Source of the DNA: Muscardinus avellanarius | Lineage: Eukaryota; Chordata; Mammalia; Rodentia; Gliridae | Assembly: GCA_963383645.1 (NCBI GenBank) | Contig: OY726557.1 | Coordinates: 153,148,201 to 153,212,200 of the forward strand | Reading direction: 5' to 3' | DNA: 64,000 bases | Part shown: positions 1-9,800 of the stretch, in pieces | Layout of the letters: every line of letters starts with the position of its first letter | Position numbering within the stretch: the stretch's first letter is position 1 | Position numbers and translations under genes: made by a program | The notes under the pieces: model-generated | Seen by the model: only the letters and a program-made list of their open reading frames with translations | The model's database searches: none | What the model was told of the DNA's origin: nothing

Positions 1-194
1 ATTGAGGCTGTAAAATATTGCTTATTAATTTATACTTACATATTGCCATTAGTGAAGATGTGAGTTTAGAAACATCATCTGGTTTTTAAGATGGATCAAA
101 TTCAATTAGCAAATGTAATAAGGAAGACAAATTTTAAATAAATCTTAGAATAGAGAAGTTGGTTTGTAATTATGTCTAAGAAAGATACTAGCTA
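1..194. other. AT-rich unassigned DNA
   Basis: No recognisable repeat, exon or open frame is visible before the first SINE. Confidence 0.5.
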
Positions 195-413
195 GCCGGG
201 TGTGGTGGCACAGGTTTGTAATCCCAGCATTTGAGAGGCTGAGACCAGAGGATCGAAGTTCGCAGATAGCCTCAGCTACTTAGTGAGGCCCTCTGCAACT
301 CAGTGAGACCCCTTTTCAAATTAAGAATTAAAAAATTGGACAGGGGGTGTAGCTCAGAGGTCAAATGCCCCTGGGTTCCATCCCCACAACTGCAAAAAAG
401 AAAAAAAAAAAGA
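195..413 (+). mobile_element. B1-dID SINE, type I
   Basis: The copy starts with a B1-like GCCGGGTGTGGTGGC box, continues through 'AATCCCAGCATTTGAGAGGCTGAGAC', joins an ID-like half ('GGTGTAGCTCAGAGGTCAAATGC') and ends in an A-rich tail. Type I copies keep the ID segment 'gcccctgggttccatcccc'. It is moderately diverged and transcriptionally probably dead. Confidence 0.93.
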
Positions 414-577
414 CATTTGGAAAACAGTGACTATAAAAGCTATATAATCCAATCAAGATGGCTAAGGAACAATTTTATTCATTATTTAGATAGTGTTTAT
501 TTTTTATAAAAGTGAAATAGAATGAATTTATTCTATTTCACCCTGGTGATACTCTTGCTTCACAAAAGAGATTTGAA

Positions 578-795
578 GCCAGGAGTTGTGGTGCATACTT
601 GTAATAGCATTCAGGAGGTGGAGACTGAAGGACTATGGTTTGCAGACAGCTTCAGCTACTTAGCAAGGCCCTTTGTAATTCGGTGAGACCCTGTTTCAAA
701 AATAAAAAGACTAAAAACTAGGGCTGGAGGTATAGCTCAGAGGTACAATGCCTCTGGGTTCCATCCCTGGTGTGTGTGTGTGTGTGTGTGTGTAT
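578..795 (+). mobile_element. B1-dID SINE, type I, with (TG)n tail
   Basis: This is a diverged B1 half ('GCCAGGAGTTGTGGTGCATAC') followed by an ID half ('GGTATAGCTCAGAGGTACAATGC'). The expected A-rich tail has been replaced by about 12 TG dinucleotides at 769-792, a common fate of SINE tails in this window. Confidence 0.9.
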
Positions 796-2009
796 TTGAA
801 GGTAAAAATTACATTCATGTATATGAATGCAAAAATTATATTCCATGTTTTAAAAAAGGCATCTTTCTTTGAGAATGCTAGGCTTTTGAAATTTACCTAA
901 TTTATTCCAATTTGTGCCAATTAATAATATTTATTCCAAATTTGTGCCAATTAGTATATCTGAAAACACCTAGATTTTACCAACTGCAGTAAATTTTAAA
1001 CTAGCAAGAAAGAATTTTGGCTTAAAAGTTTATTTTCTTTAAAGAAATAAATGTATCTTTGATGCAGTATTTCAGCTCTTGATTTGGGATGAATGTTTTC
1101 TCACTGATGGCAGGTTACATACTATAGTTTACTTTTTAGGATAGTTTATAAATCCCTTTGTACTTTAGAACTTTGATCTATTTGGGGGGGATGAAGAATT
1201 TTGAACACTGAGATGTTTATCTGTCAAGTAACAGTGTTGCTTAACCAAAATCCTGTCTTCTGATTAAAATTGCAAATCCTTATCAGACGAGCTCTTTTTT
1301 TATCTTAGAAAAGCAAAAATAGATTAGATAATGAATGTGATTTACATTATAATGCTGGTTATTGCACACATAATTCCTTAGATAATTGAATATTGAATTA
1401 ATATTTCCTTGAGATTTCCAGATTCTTTATCTTCTCTCCTCTGCTGTTAACCTTTTGGTTCTTACATTTTGGAATTTTGAGAGTGGGGGATTTATTCTGC
1501 TGCGACAACCCTGGACCAGGAGTAGGGTAGTTAGAAAGTGGTGAAGAGAAGGTTTTTAGGGACAGAGATAGCATTCAAGATCCATCCCTGCTTACTGTAT
1601 TCTGATCTGTAGACTGATGAGTTTCTGCCTAGTTCTGGAGATGTCTTTGTTTACCTTTCAACTAAATCCTGGATCTCTGCTTTATTAATCTGTCTAATCC
1701 TTTAGTATTTAGAATACTCTTTTGCTTACCCTTACTTCAAATGGACTCATTGTTAATAACTTGATATCTAACATGGTCATTTTCTGAACTCATGTTCATT
1801 TTCAGTTTACTTATCATACATCTCACAGCTTAGTTTATACCTTTCCATGCAGACTGTCTTCCTGAGAGAACCATCTATTTACCAGTTACCATATTATTTA
1901 GTGAACACGCTCTGATAAAAACACTGAAATTCTACATATTAATGGTGTATCTTGTAATGTTTTGATACATGTACAGGTTGCATAATTTTCATTTATATTT
2001 TATCAGAAG
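796..2009. other. Unassigned AT-rich DNA
   Basis: About 1.2 kb with no repeat I can name and no coding signal. All frames carry frequent stops. Confidence 0.5.
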
Positions 2010-2345
2010 AAATGTATTTTCTCATAATTTTAGAGACTAAAAATTCCAAATTCAGGTGCCAGCATGTCTGGGCTGAGGGAATTTTTTCCTGGTGTAAAGA
2101 ATGCTGCCTTCTCCCACCATTGTTCATGTGACCTTTCCTTCATACATCTGCTTGGGCAGAGAATGATCCCTTCTTCTTCTAAGACAGTCACCAATCCTAC
2201 TGGACTCAGGTCTTAATATCATGTCTTCATTTAACTGTAGTTACCTCTTAAAAGCCCTCATTCAAATACAGTCACATTGGCAGTTGGGGCTTCTATGTCT
2301 ACATTTGGTTGGAGACACAATTCTGCTTGTGTACCACCTCCCCTG
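2010..2345 (-). mobile_element. MLT1-like MaLR LTR, antisense
   Basis: Read on the minus strand, the order of blocks matches the mammalian MLT1 LTR: a 'cagaattgtgtctccaacc' start, 'aatgtgactgtatttgaatg', 'gtaactacagttaaatgaag', 'agtaggattggtgactgtct', then the purine-rich interior. It is a strongly diverged, non-coding LTR fossil. The exact subfamily is not determined. Confidence 0.7.
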
Positions 2346-2785
2346 GGCCCATACTTTTCACAGTTAAGTTAGAGATCCTTTTCCCTCTAGCACAATACAC
2401 ACTTGAGGGATCCAGGAAATAAATATTCAGGCATCACCTTCTTTATTACTCTGACCTGCTCCTGCTTCCTACTGCCCTATTGTGGGGACAAGGAAACTCA
2501 CTAATAAAAGTGTTAGGGCCAGCCTCTTGGGGCACAGTACAGGGTATAGATGGTACAGAATGAACTGAAAAGGATGGAGGATTCTTAATCATTGCATGTC
2601 ACTGCAGTTGCCCAAAGGTAAAAGTTAATTCTTAGAGTTATGGAAGTCTAGAGTAGAACTTGTAACACAGCTATTCAAACCTCCTTTTCCACATTAAAGG
2701 ACTAAAAGCCAAGGAAGTTCAAATGAATCATTTGTGTCCATCAGCTATTAATAAGAAATATAATGTAGGAATTATTCCTATGTAT
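2346..2785. other. Unassigned DNA
   Basis: No feature recognised. The short open frames here have no similarity I can name. Confidence 0.4.
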
Positions 2786-3240
2786 CACACACCAGCAAGT
2801 AGTTGTGATAGCTTTCTATTGCTACATAACAAATTACTACATGTATGGCAGGTTAAAATAATACTTATTAATGAACTTCACATTCATTCATTCTTTAGAA
2901 GTATGTATGTGTACATGTATATGTATGGGGGGCATTGTTAGCTGGAATCTCTGTTCAAAATGCTCAAAATTTTGAGTGTCTCAAAATGTTGAAATCAAGG
3001 TGTGGCCAGGGTTGGAGATTATTTGGACACTTCAGAGAAGATTCTGTCTTCATGTCCATTTCTGGTTTGGGCAGGAATTGTTGATTGTGTGTGTGTCCCT
3101 GTTTCCTCTCTGGCTATCTGCCAGGGGCTGCTCTCAGCTTCTAGAGTTTGCTTGCATTCCTTGGCATGCAGAGCCCTCCTCAGATTAGATTACTCTCGAT
3201 ATCATATCAAAGTGCACATCATATCATAGAATCATTAATT
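2786..3240 (-). mobile_element. Old LTR-like interspersed repeat, family uncertain
   Basis: The block 'gatagctttctattgctac' ... 'aacaaattactaca' followed by 'aatcaaggtgtggccagggt' is a widespread mammalian repeat pattern that I associate with antisense MaLR-class LTRs. I cannot name the subfamily. Frames of 70-75 aa across it are incidental. Confidence 0.45.
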
Positions 3241-3469
3241 AGCACTATAAGCTTTGAAGTCAGAGATGGTTTAGTTCAGGTTAGTGCTATTGACTAGTGG
3301 GTGTGATAGTTACAGAGTGCCTTAATCTCTTTCTTTAAATGTAAAACTGCTATAACAAGACCTAACTAGTTTATTCAAAATATCAACGAGACAATATATG
3401 CAAGTTGTTAGTATGGTATAGACATTGTGAAAATGTGATAAATGTTGAAAGGGAAAATGTAGAATACAG

Positions 3470-3830
3470 TTGTAATGGTTTGGACTTAGAATGTACCTCA
3501 GCTCTAAACAAGGTGGCAATGTTGGAAGCAGGACTTGGTTGCTAAGAAAGGACCCTTGAGGTATGGCCTTGGGATTATATAGACTTCTTTCTCCCTCTGC
3601 CTGTTCTTTATTCCAGCCTCCACTATGTGAGAGCAAAGCCTTGCTATCTTTCTCTCTCTGCTTCCTGCTGCTATGTCCTCAGATTCATAGACCCTGGCCT
3701 CACATAGACTGAACTTGTAATCTCCAAGAAATGAAGAAAATACATCTTCCTTTAAATTGTGTGGTCAGATGTTTTGGATTATATCAATGAGAATGTTGGC
3801 TGAGACACCAGTAAATTATTTAATGGATAT
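3470..3830 (+). mobile_element. ERVL-MaLR solo LTR, sense
   Basis: The typical MaLR start 'gtaatggtttggacttagaa' is followed by the central 'gccttgggattatatagact' and the 3' landmarks 'cctggcctcacatagactga' and 'gagaatgttggctgagacac'. No internal retroviral sequence adjoins it. A second LTR of the same class lies at 9490-9800. Confidence 0.75.
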
Positions 3831-3869
3831 GCCTAAAAATTTTAAAACATTAGATATAATTTTGTCCTG

Positions 3870-4085
3870 GAGCAACATTTGTGCTGAGAATGGAAAGATG
3901 GTTTATTTGAGCTCATCTTGAAATTTGGGAAAACAGAGGGAAGAGCATTTGCAAAGGCCCTGAGATCAGAAGGACTTTGAAGTCTTGAGGGACAAAACCA
4001 TTAGTTGGAATGACAGCAAGGAGTGGCAGACACAAAGTTGGACTGGAGAGGTATACAGGGGCATGGTCATGTAGGGCCTGGTATA
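3870..4085 (+). mobile_element. LINE-2 fragment (probable)
   Basis: The string of blocks 'gagggaagagcatttgcaaa', 'ggccctgagatcagaaggac', 'ttggactggagaggtataca' and 'gtcatgtagggcctggtata' is the familiar pattern of ancient L2-type repeats. Highly diverged. Confidence 0.55.
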
Positions 4086-4119
4086 CTCTGAAAATTATAT
4101 GTTCTTTAAGAATAATGTG

Positions 4120-5520
4120 AAGTTTCCAAATATTTTAATAGCTTTATCAAGTATGATAGACATATAAGTTTACATGGTTGAAGTATATATACTTTGAAAG
4201 GTTTTTGTATATTGATGAAAAGCCCTGAAAGCATTACCACAGTCAAGATACAAAACATATAAATAACCCCCCAAAAATCCACAAGTTCCTTTGCATGCTT
4301 TCTTTCAACCCCATTTTACCCTATCCCATCACCGGGCAAATATCAACCCAAATTCTGCCACATTAAGTTAGTTTGAATTTTTCTAGAATTTATATAAATG
4401 GGAAAGTAAACTACATATTCTTTTCTGCATAGTATAGTTTATTTCCCATGTTGAGATTTACCCACATTAGTGCAATTATTGATAATTTATTCCTTTATTG
4501 TTGCATGCCATTGTATGCATATACTATAATTTATCTGTTCATTCACTTGTTGATGATGTTTAGTTGCTTTCAGTTTAGGGCTATTTATTAGTAAAGCTGT
4601 TATGAACACTTGTCTACAAGTCTTCTATGGATGTATGCTTATATTTCTTTTAGGTAACACTTAGGAGTATAGTGACTGGATCATCTGTTGCATATTTATC
4701 TTTTGAAAAACCTGCTGTTCTATTTTCAAGTGGCTATACCAATTCACATTCCTGGCAACAGTGCATGAGAGTTCTCATAGAATTTGTGATGGTCACTCTT
4801 CTTTATTTTTAGCTGCTGTAATAAGTAGGTAATAGAACCTCATTGTGAGTTTTAGGCTGCATTTTTCTAATGATAAAAGTGTTGAGTATCTTCTCATGTG
4901 CTCATTTCTCCTAAGTCTTCATTGGTGAAGTATTTAAATACTTATCCATTTTATGGCATTATTTTTTCTGAGGTTTCAAAGTTCTTTTATTGTCTAAAAA
5001 GAACTCATTGTTTTAAAAATGAGATTTATGAATACACAATTTTGTGGCATGATTTAGCAATTTTCAACAGTAAAAGTTTCTAATGTATTTTTTAGCATTT
5101 CTATTCAATATTTATTATCTTTGTTTTTTTAAAAAAATACTAAAAGACTTGTGGAGACATACATGTACACATCATCCAATTAGCCCATACCCAATCCCCA
5201 CCCATTCCCTCCCCATCCCTCCCCATCCCGCCTTCCCTTACTGTTGATAAAATTCAATTTACTAATTTTACTTTATGCATTGTACTTTTGTTGTAACATT
5301 AAGAAATTTTAACCTAAAGTCAGGAAGAGTTTCTATATTTTCTTCTAGGAATTGCATAGTTGTAAGTTTTATGTTTATGTCTATGATGCACTTTGAGTTA
5401 CATTTTGTTTATGATGTGAGGTAGGAGTTTTGACTATTGATTTCTTTATTTTGTATGCCATCATTCAGTTGTACCACACTTTCATTTTGAAAAGATTTTC
5501 TGCTATGCACTATTTGTCTT
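4120..5520 (-). mobile_element. Ancient L1 (L1M-type), antisense, part 1
   Basis: Blocks such as 'catcaccgggcaaatatcaa', 'tttatataaatgggaaagta', 'tgttcattcacttgttgatg' and 'agctgttatgaacacttgtc' are the reverse complement of the 3' ORF2/3' UTR part of old mammalian L1s. The element resumes at 8760 after younger insertions. A foreign 115-bp piece at about 5130-5245 ('cacatcatccaattagccca') matches the 3' UTR of the younger local L1 in antisense, so it is a nested fragment. All frames are broken. Confidence 0.75.
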
Positions 5521-5524
5521 CCCT

Positions 5525-5655
5525 CAGATTTATATGATGATACTTTAATCCCAAATGTTATACAATTTGGAGATGAGGCCTATTGAATGGTAGTTAGGGC
5601 ATAAAGATGAAGCTCTCATGATAGGACTAGTGTTCTTATAAGAAGAGTGTCTGGT
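5525..5655 (+). mobile_element. MLT1-like LTR, sense, 5' part
   Basis: Contains 'tttaatcccaaatgttatac', 'atttggagatgaggcctatt' and 'gtgttcttataagaagagtg', the order expected in a sense MLT1 LTR. Its 3' half is at 8560-8760; the two halves are separated by a MaLR LTR and composite copy 1, giving an insertion order. Confidence 0.7.
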
Positions 5656-5987
5656 CAACATTCTCACAGCTATAATCTAAAGACCTTGCCACGTAACTTA
5701 GAGGAAAGAAGATTTATTTATTTATTTATTTTTTTATGGTTTTGGGCTCAGTCTATGTTAGGCCTGAGATCATAGATCTCAGGGCATGGTGGTAGGAGGA
5801 AGAAATAGAGAGTCCACATGAGGTGTGCTCCTCACATCTTGGAGGGTGAAAACAAGAAAAGGAGAGTGAGAATGAGGAGGAAAAACCATTTATAATCTCA
5901 AAGGCTGACACTCCCTCAGGAACCCACCTCTTCAGCCACTGCTGGGATTATAATCTCCATAACTAAACTATATCAACCCTCATTATT
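5656..5987 (-). mobile_element. MaLR-class LTR, antisense
   Basis: Same pattern as the LTRs at 42315-42740 and 53350-53775: 'gatttatttatttatt', 'ctcagggcatggtggtagga', 'gaggtgtgctcctcacatct', 'ggaacccacctcttcagcca'. It sits inside the sense MLT1 and was itself hit near its end by composite copy 1. Confidence 0.65.
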
Positions 5988-6006
5988 AATAAGTGAGCTC
6001 AGGGGA
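5988..6006. repeat. 5' target-site duplication of composite copy 1
   Basis: The 19-mer AATAAGTGAGCTCAGGGGA is repeated exactly at 8504-8522. A duplication of this length plus a poly-A tail is the hallmark of L1-machinery integration. Confidence 0.93.
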
Positions 6007-6270
6007 GAAACTGGGCCCAGTAAGACTCTGGGTTCTGGGCGGGGGTCGCGCGCGGTGCACAAAAGCCGGGGCCCGGGTCGCGGGACCCTGGGCCCCAGGC
6101 CGAACTGCGCATAGCACGCCAGACCCCAGGAGAAACCAGGCCCAGTAAGTTGCTGGGTTCTGGACAGGGGTCGCGCGCGGGGCACGCCAGCTGGGGCCCG
6201 GGTCGCGGGACTCTGGGCCCCGGGCCGAACTGCGAGTAGCACGCCAGACCCCTGGAGAAACCGGGCCCAG
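6007..6270 (+). repeat. GC-rich 125-bp tandem units (5' module of copy 1)
   Basis: Units start with GAGAAACTGGGCCCAG-like sequence at about 6005, 6130 and 6255 (125-bp spacing) and contain 'gggtcgcgcgcg' and 'ggggcccgggtcgcgggac'. They are rich in CpG. Copies 2 and 3 have an unrelated 41-bp array in this position, so this is an exchanged 5' module. A promoter role is inferred from position and CpG density. Confidence 0.8.
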
Positions 6271-6279
6271 AACAGAAAA

Positions 6280-6760
6280 AGATAAAGAAAAATATCGGAG
6301 AGGAGGTAAGAAAGCCGTTATGGATGCCAGGACACTGGAGATGCAGACAAAACTTAGCTAAGTGCACTGGAACTTATGAAAAAATTCACCGTGAAAGAGG
6401 ACTGCTATTTCTCTATATTGTTAAGAATCTCAGGCATCACATATAAGGAGAGAGTTTAGTGGAGACCAAGGAGAAATGCGGTGTTGAAAGAGTTCTCCGC
6501 GATGGTGGTGGAGACTTGTATTCAGGAGAAGCAGAAACCGGATCTTACAAACTTTATTTTTTTTGGAGAAATTACACCAAATGTCGAATGCTACCATCAC
6601 ACATGCTTAGGAACACTGAACAACATTCAGAGTGGAAAACGAGCCTGGGAAGGATTTGAAACAGTGGAGGCAGTGGCAATGCCAGTGGCCAATATTCGGG
6701 GGAGGCAGAGATCTGATACATTACAACTGGAACCTTTGAAATAATAACCACAGAGACAGT
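6280..6760 (+). repeat. Degraded YY1-type monomer region of copy 1
   Basis: The stretch 'aatatcggagaggaggtaag' ... 'ctggagatgcagacaaaact' aligns by eye with 'aatattggagaggggtcaag' ... 'cgggagatgcagacaaatcc' of copy 2. Later pieces ('gatggtggtggagacttgta', 'cagtggaggcagtggcaatg') are remnants of further monomers. The ATGGCGGC core seen in copy 2 is eroded here. Confidence 0.7.
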
Positions 6761-6770
6761 GATCGGAACC

Positions 6771-7900
6771 TGCTGAGGGGTTAGGCGGGTGCCGGGGCCA
6801 GTGGCCGACATCGGAGCTTGCTGTGAGGCAAGGCTACTACTGAGGCCTCCGTGGCCAGGATTGGAACCTGCAGAGGGGTTAGACCGATGCTGGGGCCAGC
6901 GAGGCCGGCATTGGAGCCTGCCATGAGGCAAGGCTTGTGCTAGGGCCTCCGAGGTAGGGTCCAGAACCTGCTGAGGGGTTAGGCCGGTGCTGGGTACAGG
7001 GAGGCCGGCATTGGAGCCTGCCATGAGGCATGAGCAGTGCTGGGGCCTCCGAGGCCGGGATCAAAGCCTGCCGAGGGGTTAGGCCAGTGCTGGGGCCAGT
7101 GAGGCCAGCATCGGAGCCTGCCTTGAGGCAAGGCCGGTACTGGGGCCTCCGAGGCCAGGATAAGAGCCTGCTGAGGGGTTAGGCCGGTGCTGGGGCCAGC
7201 GAGGCCGGCATCGGAGCCTGCCGTGAGGCAAGGCCGGTACTGGGGCCTCCGAGGCCAGGATAAGAGCCTGCCGAGGGGTTAGGCCGGTGCTGGGGCCAGC
7301 GAGGCCGGCATCGGAGCCTGCCTTGAGGCATGACCAGTGCTGGGGCCTCCGAGGCCGGGATCGGAGCCTTCCGAGGGGTTAGGCCGGTGCTCGGGCCAGT
7401 GAGGCCGGCATCTGAGCCTGCCTTGAGGCAAGGCCGGTACTGGGGCCTCGAGGCCAGGATAAGAGCCTGCCGAGGGGTTAGGCCGGTGCTGGGGCCAGCG
7501 AGGCCGGCATCGGAGCCTGCCTTGAGGCTTGACCAGTGCTGGGGCCTCCGAGGCCGGGATCGGAGCCTGCCAAGGGGTAAGGCTGGTGCTCGGGCCAACG
7601 AGGCCGGCATTGGAGCCTGCCATGAGGATAGGCCGGTGCTGGGGCCTCCGAGGCCGGGATTGGAATCCTGCCAAGGGGTTAGACAGCTGCAGGGGCCAAT
7701 GGCCAGCATCGGAGCCTGGCGTGAGGCAAGTTCACTCCTGCGGCCTCCAAGGCCGGGACCAAAGCCAGCTTAGGGGTTAGACCAGTTCATGGGCCAGCGA
7801 GACCAGAACTGGGGCCTCCCATGAGGCAAGGCCGCTACTTGAGCCAGCGATGTCTGGATCAGTCCACTGAGTAGCCAGGCCACTACTGGGACCATCAAGA
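6771..7900 (+). repeat. 100-bp-unit GC-rich VNTR of copy 1
   Basis: The landmark GAGGGGTTAGGCCGGTGCTG recurs about every 100 bp (near 6773, 6873, 6973, 7073, 7173, 7273, 7373, 7471). Each unit has two related halves of ~50 bp, one with 'gaggcaaggccggtactggg' and one with 'gaggggttaggccggtgctg'. There are about 11 units. Both strands are open for long distances because the unit has few stops in some frames. This is a low-complexity effect, not coding. Confidence 0.93.
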
Positions 7901-7904
7901 GTGG

Positions 7905-8304
7905 GATTGGTACTTGCAACGCTGCATGCACAGAGAAATATCGCAGAAAATATAAATCAGACGCTTCTCTTAATCAGCAATAACTAGGAGGAAAAGGGCA
8001 ACAGGAAGAGGTTGAGCTATAGAAAGGGCCCTATAGTGAAGCAACTAATGTGACCAATCAGAGGGTATGTAATACTGGAGGACGGAGCCTCTTTAAAACG
8101 CAGGAGGTACATAAACAAATGTATCAAAGTAAATCACCAAAGAAGTGTGGGATGGAGGGAGGGGGAGGGAATGGGATGGGGGCTGGAGGAGGGCTAATTG
8201 GATGATGTGTGCTTGTATATCCTCTCAAGTCTTGTACTCCAATGTGATTGATATATGACTACAATGCACCAATTTAAAAAATAAATTAATTAATTAAAAA
8301 AAAG
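7905..8304 (+). mobile_element. L1 3'UTR-derived 3' module of copy 1
   Basis: The module starts near 'acagagaaatatcgcag' and contains 'ataactaggaggaaaagggc', 'gtgaccaatcagaggg', a G-rich purine tract at about 8149-8192 (several runs of three or more G, capable in principle of a G-quadruplex), 'aattggatgatgtgtgcttg' and 'ctacaatgcaccaatttaaa', then an A-rich tail. The same series occurs in the 3' UTR of the L1 at 40476-40829, downstream of its ORF2 remnant. A shared 3' end explains recognition by L1 reverse transcriptase. Confidence 0.85.
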
Positions 8305-8503
8305 TTAACAGTCGAAATAATACTATGCACAAAAACAAAATTACCAATGTCAATGTTAATTACATGGATAAGGAAGGGGATAAAGGGTGTGGTATCCAGA
8401 GAAAAATGTACCCTGTTGCATGCAAATGTATTCCTATTGTTTTATACTCAGTATGATATATAATTTATAGTTCACCAATAAAAATATGTAAAAACATAAA
8501 AAA
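8305..8503 (+). mobile_element. Probable 3' transduction in copy 1
   Basis: Sequence beyond the first A-rich tail (8283-8304) but still inside the TSD. It ends with 'ccaataaaaatatg' (a polyadenylation signal) and a second A tail at 8498-8505. This is expected when transcription reads through the element's own signal and uses one downstream at the source locus. Its last ~100 bp resembles 3' tails at 33100-33245 and 50335-50455. Confidence 0.7.
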
Positions 8504-8522
8504 AATAAGTGAGCTCAGGGGA
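8504..8522. repeat. 3' target-site duplication of composite copy 1
   Basis: Exact second copy of the 19-mer at 5988-6006. It follows the A tail directly, so one or two of its first A residues could belong to the tail. Confidence 0.93.
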
Positions 8523-8559
8523 CATTTTATATCGAAATATAACAAAGAGAAATAAAAGA

Positions 8560-8760
8560 GTTTGCTTTTTCTCCCCCTGTTCTCTGACATGTGAAGGCAC
8601 AAGAAGATAGCCATCTACCAACTAAGCGGGCCCTCACCAGAACATCAGCACATTGGCACCCTGGTCTTGTACTTTCCAGCCTCCAGAACTATAATAAATG
8701 AGTATTTCAGCTACATAGGCTTCAGTCCTTTGTTATAGTGATCCAAACTAAGACACTGCT
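8560..8760 (+). mobile_element. MLT1-like LTR, sense, 3' part
   Basis: Contains 'gtgaaggcacaagaagatag', 'ccatctaccaactaagcggg', 'ttccagcctccagaactata' and 'ataaatgagtatttcagcta', the classic 3' end of MLT1 LTRs. It completes the half at 5525-5655. Confidence 0.75.
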
Positions 8761-8952
8761 TTTTTCTGTACTTTTGCATCATTGTTAAAAATGAGTTAAT
8801 TATATATGTGATTTAATGTCTTTGCTCTCTTGTGCTGGCCTACTGATATTAATCTATCTTTATGCTAAATGCACACTATCTTGATTATTGGCTATTTTTT
8901 ATTTTTCAAGTTGTCTTGGTTGTAGAGGTCCTATGAGACTTTTTCTCTTTTT

Positions 8953-9155
8953 TTGGTGGTATTGGGGATTGAATCCAGTGGCATTCTACCTCTAAGTTAC
9001 ATTATCAGCCCTTATTAATTTTTAATTTTGAAACAGGTTCTCACCAAGTTGCTGAAAGCCTTGCTAAGTTTCCAAGGCTGATCTTGAACTTTAAATTCTC
9101 CTGTTTTAGCCTCCCAAGAACTGGGATTACAGGAGTGCACTACCATGCTCTGCTG
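8953..9155 (-). mobile_element. B1-dID SINE, type I, antisense
   Basis: On the plus strand it reads 'ggtggtattggggattgaat' (ID end) through to 'ctgggattacaggagtgcac' and 'taccatgctctgctg' (B1 start). Inserted in the antisense L1. Confidence 0.88.
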
Positions 9156-9347
9156 CATTTCTATATGAATTTTAGAATTTGATTATCAGTTTCTAAAAAG
9201 CATGCTATGATTATGATTAGGGTTTGAATGATTACATATATTAAATTTCATAATAATTGAATATAATATTGAGTCTTTTAATCCATGATTACAATTTCTA
9301 TGATCTCCATTTATATATGTCTTTAATTTCCTTAAGAAATGTGTTTT

Positions 9348-9475
9348 AAGCCAGGAATGGTGGTGCATGCTTATAATCTCAGTACATGGGAGGCTGAGAC
9401 AGAAGGATTGTGCAAGTTTGAAGCCAGCCTCAGCTACTTAGGCTCTCAGCAGCTTAGTGAGACACTGTTTCAAGT
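9348..9475 (+). mobile_element. B1-dID SINE, 3'-truncated
   Basis: A B1 half only: 'gccaggaatggtggtgcatg' to 'gagacactgtttcaag'. The ID half is missing, and a MaLR LTR begins directly after. Confidence 0.85.
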
Positions 9476-9489
9476 CATTTTTCTGTGTT

Positions 9490-9800
9490 TTATAGTGGTT
9501 TGGATTGAAAATTTTTCCTTAGCCTGTTAATCAAAAAAGATCCATAGGGGTGTAGCCTTTGGGATTATATAAGGTCTTTCCTTTTCCTGCCCTCTCTTCT
9601 TCTGGCCACCACAATGTGAGAGTGGATCCTACCATAGTCTTCTCCACTTTCCCATGCCCTGAGCTCTATATACCTGGCCTGACATGGACTAAACCTCTAA
9701 AATCTCCAAAATCTGTTAGCGAATAAGTCTTCCTTATTTTAAGTTGCATGTGGTCAGGCTTATTGGGTCACAGCAGTGAGAACACTGACTGAGACAGCTG
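9490..9800 (+). mobile_element. ERVL-MaLR solo LTR, sense
   Basis: It has 'tatagtggtttggattgaaa' at the start, 'gcctttgggattatataagg' in the middle and 'gagaacactgactgagacag' at the end. It is similar in layout to 3470-3830. Confidence 0.72.

Larger units (their letters stand above)
6007..8503 (+). mobile_element. Composite VNTR retroelement, copy 1
   Basis: A 2.5-kb insertion bounded by a perfect 19-bp TSD. Order seen: two 125-bp GC-rich units (6007-6270), a degraded monomer region homologous to the YY1-like monomers of copies 2 and 3 (6280-6760), the 100-bp-unit VNTR (6771-7900), an L1-3'UTR-like module (7905-8304) with a first A-rich tail, then about 200 bp of extra sequence ending in a second A tail (8305-8503). 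It lacks the spacer, embedded SINE and 41-bp array of the other copies. The order recalls primate SVA elements, but no module is Alu or HERV-K. There is no plausible coding frame: the 131-176-aa frames at 7179-7709 are translated VNTR. It is presumably non-autonomous and mobilised by L1. Confidence 0.88.

Noticed and set aside
3322..3636. 104-aa minus-strand frame
   Set aside because: It lies antisense across a MaLR LTR.
7179..7709. Long proline/alanine/serine-rich frames on the minus strand (131-176 aa) and matching frames on the plus strand
   Set aside because: They are translations of the 100-bp VNTR in whatever frame lacks stops. The same type of frame appears in all three VNTRs, on both strands, with no start context or domain.
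6771..7900. CRISPR-like regular spacing
   Set aside because: Units are contiguous 100-bp tandem repeats with no unique spacers, in a vertebrate genome. It is a VNTR.
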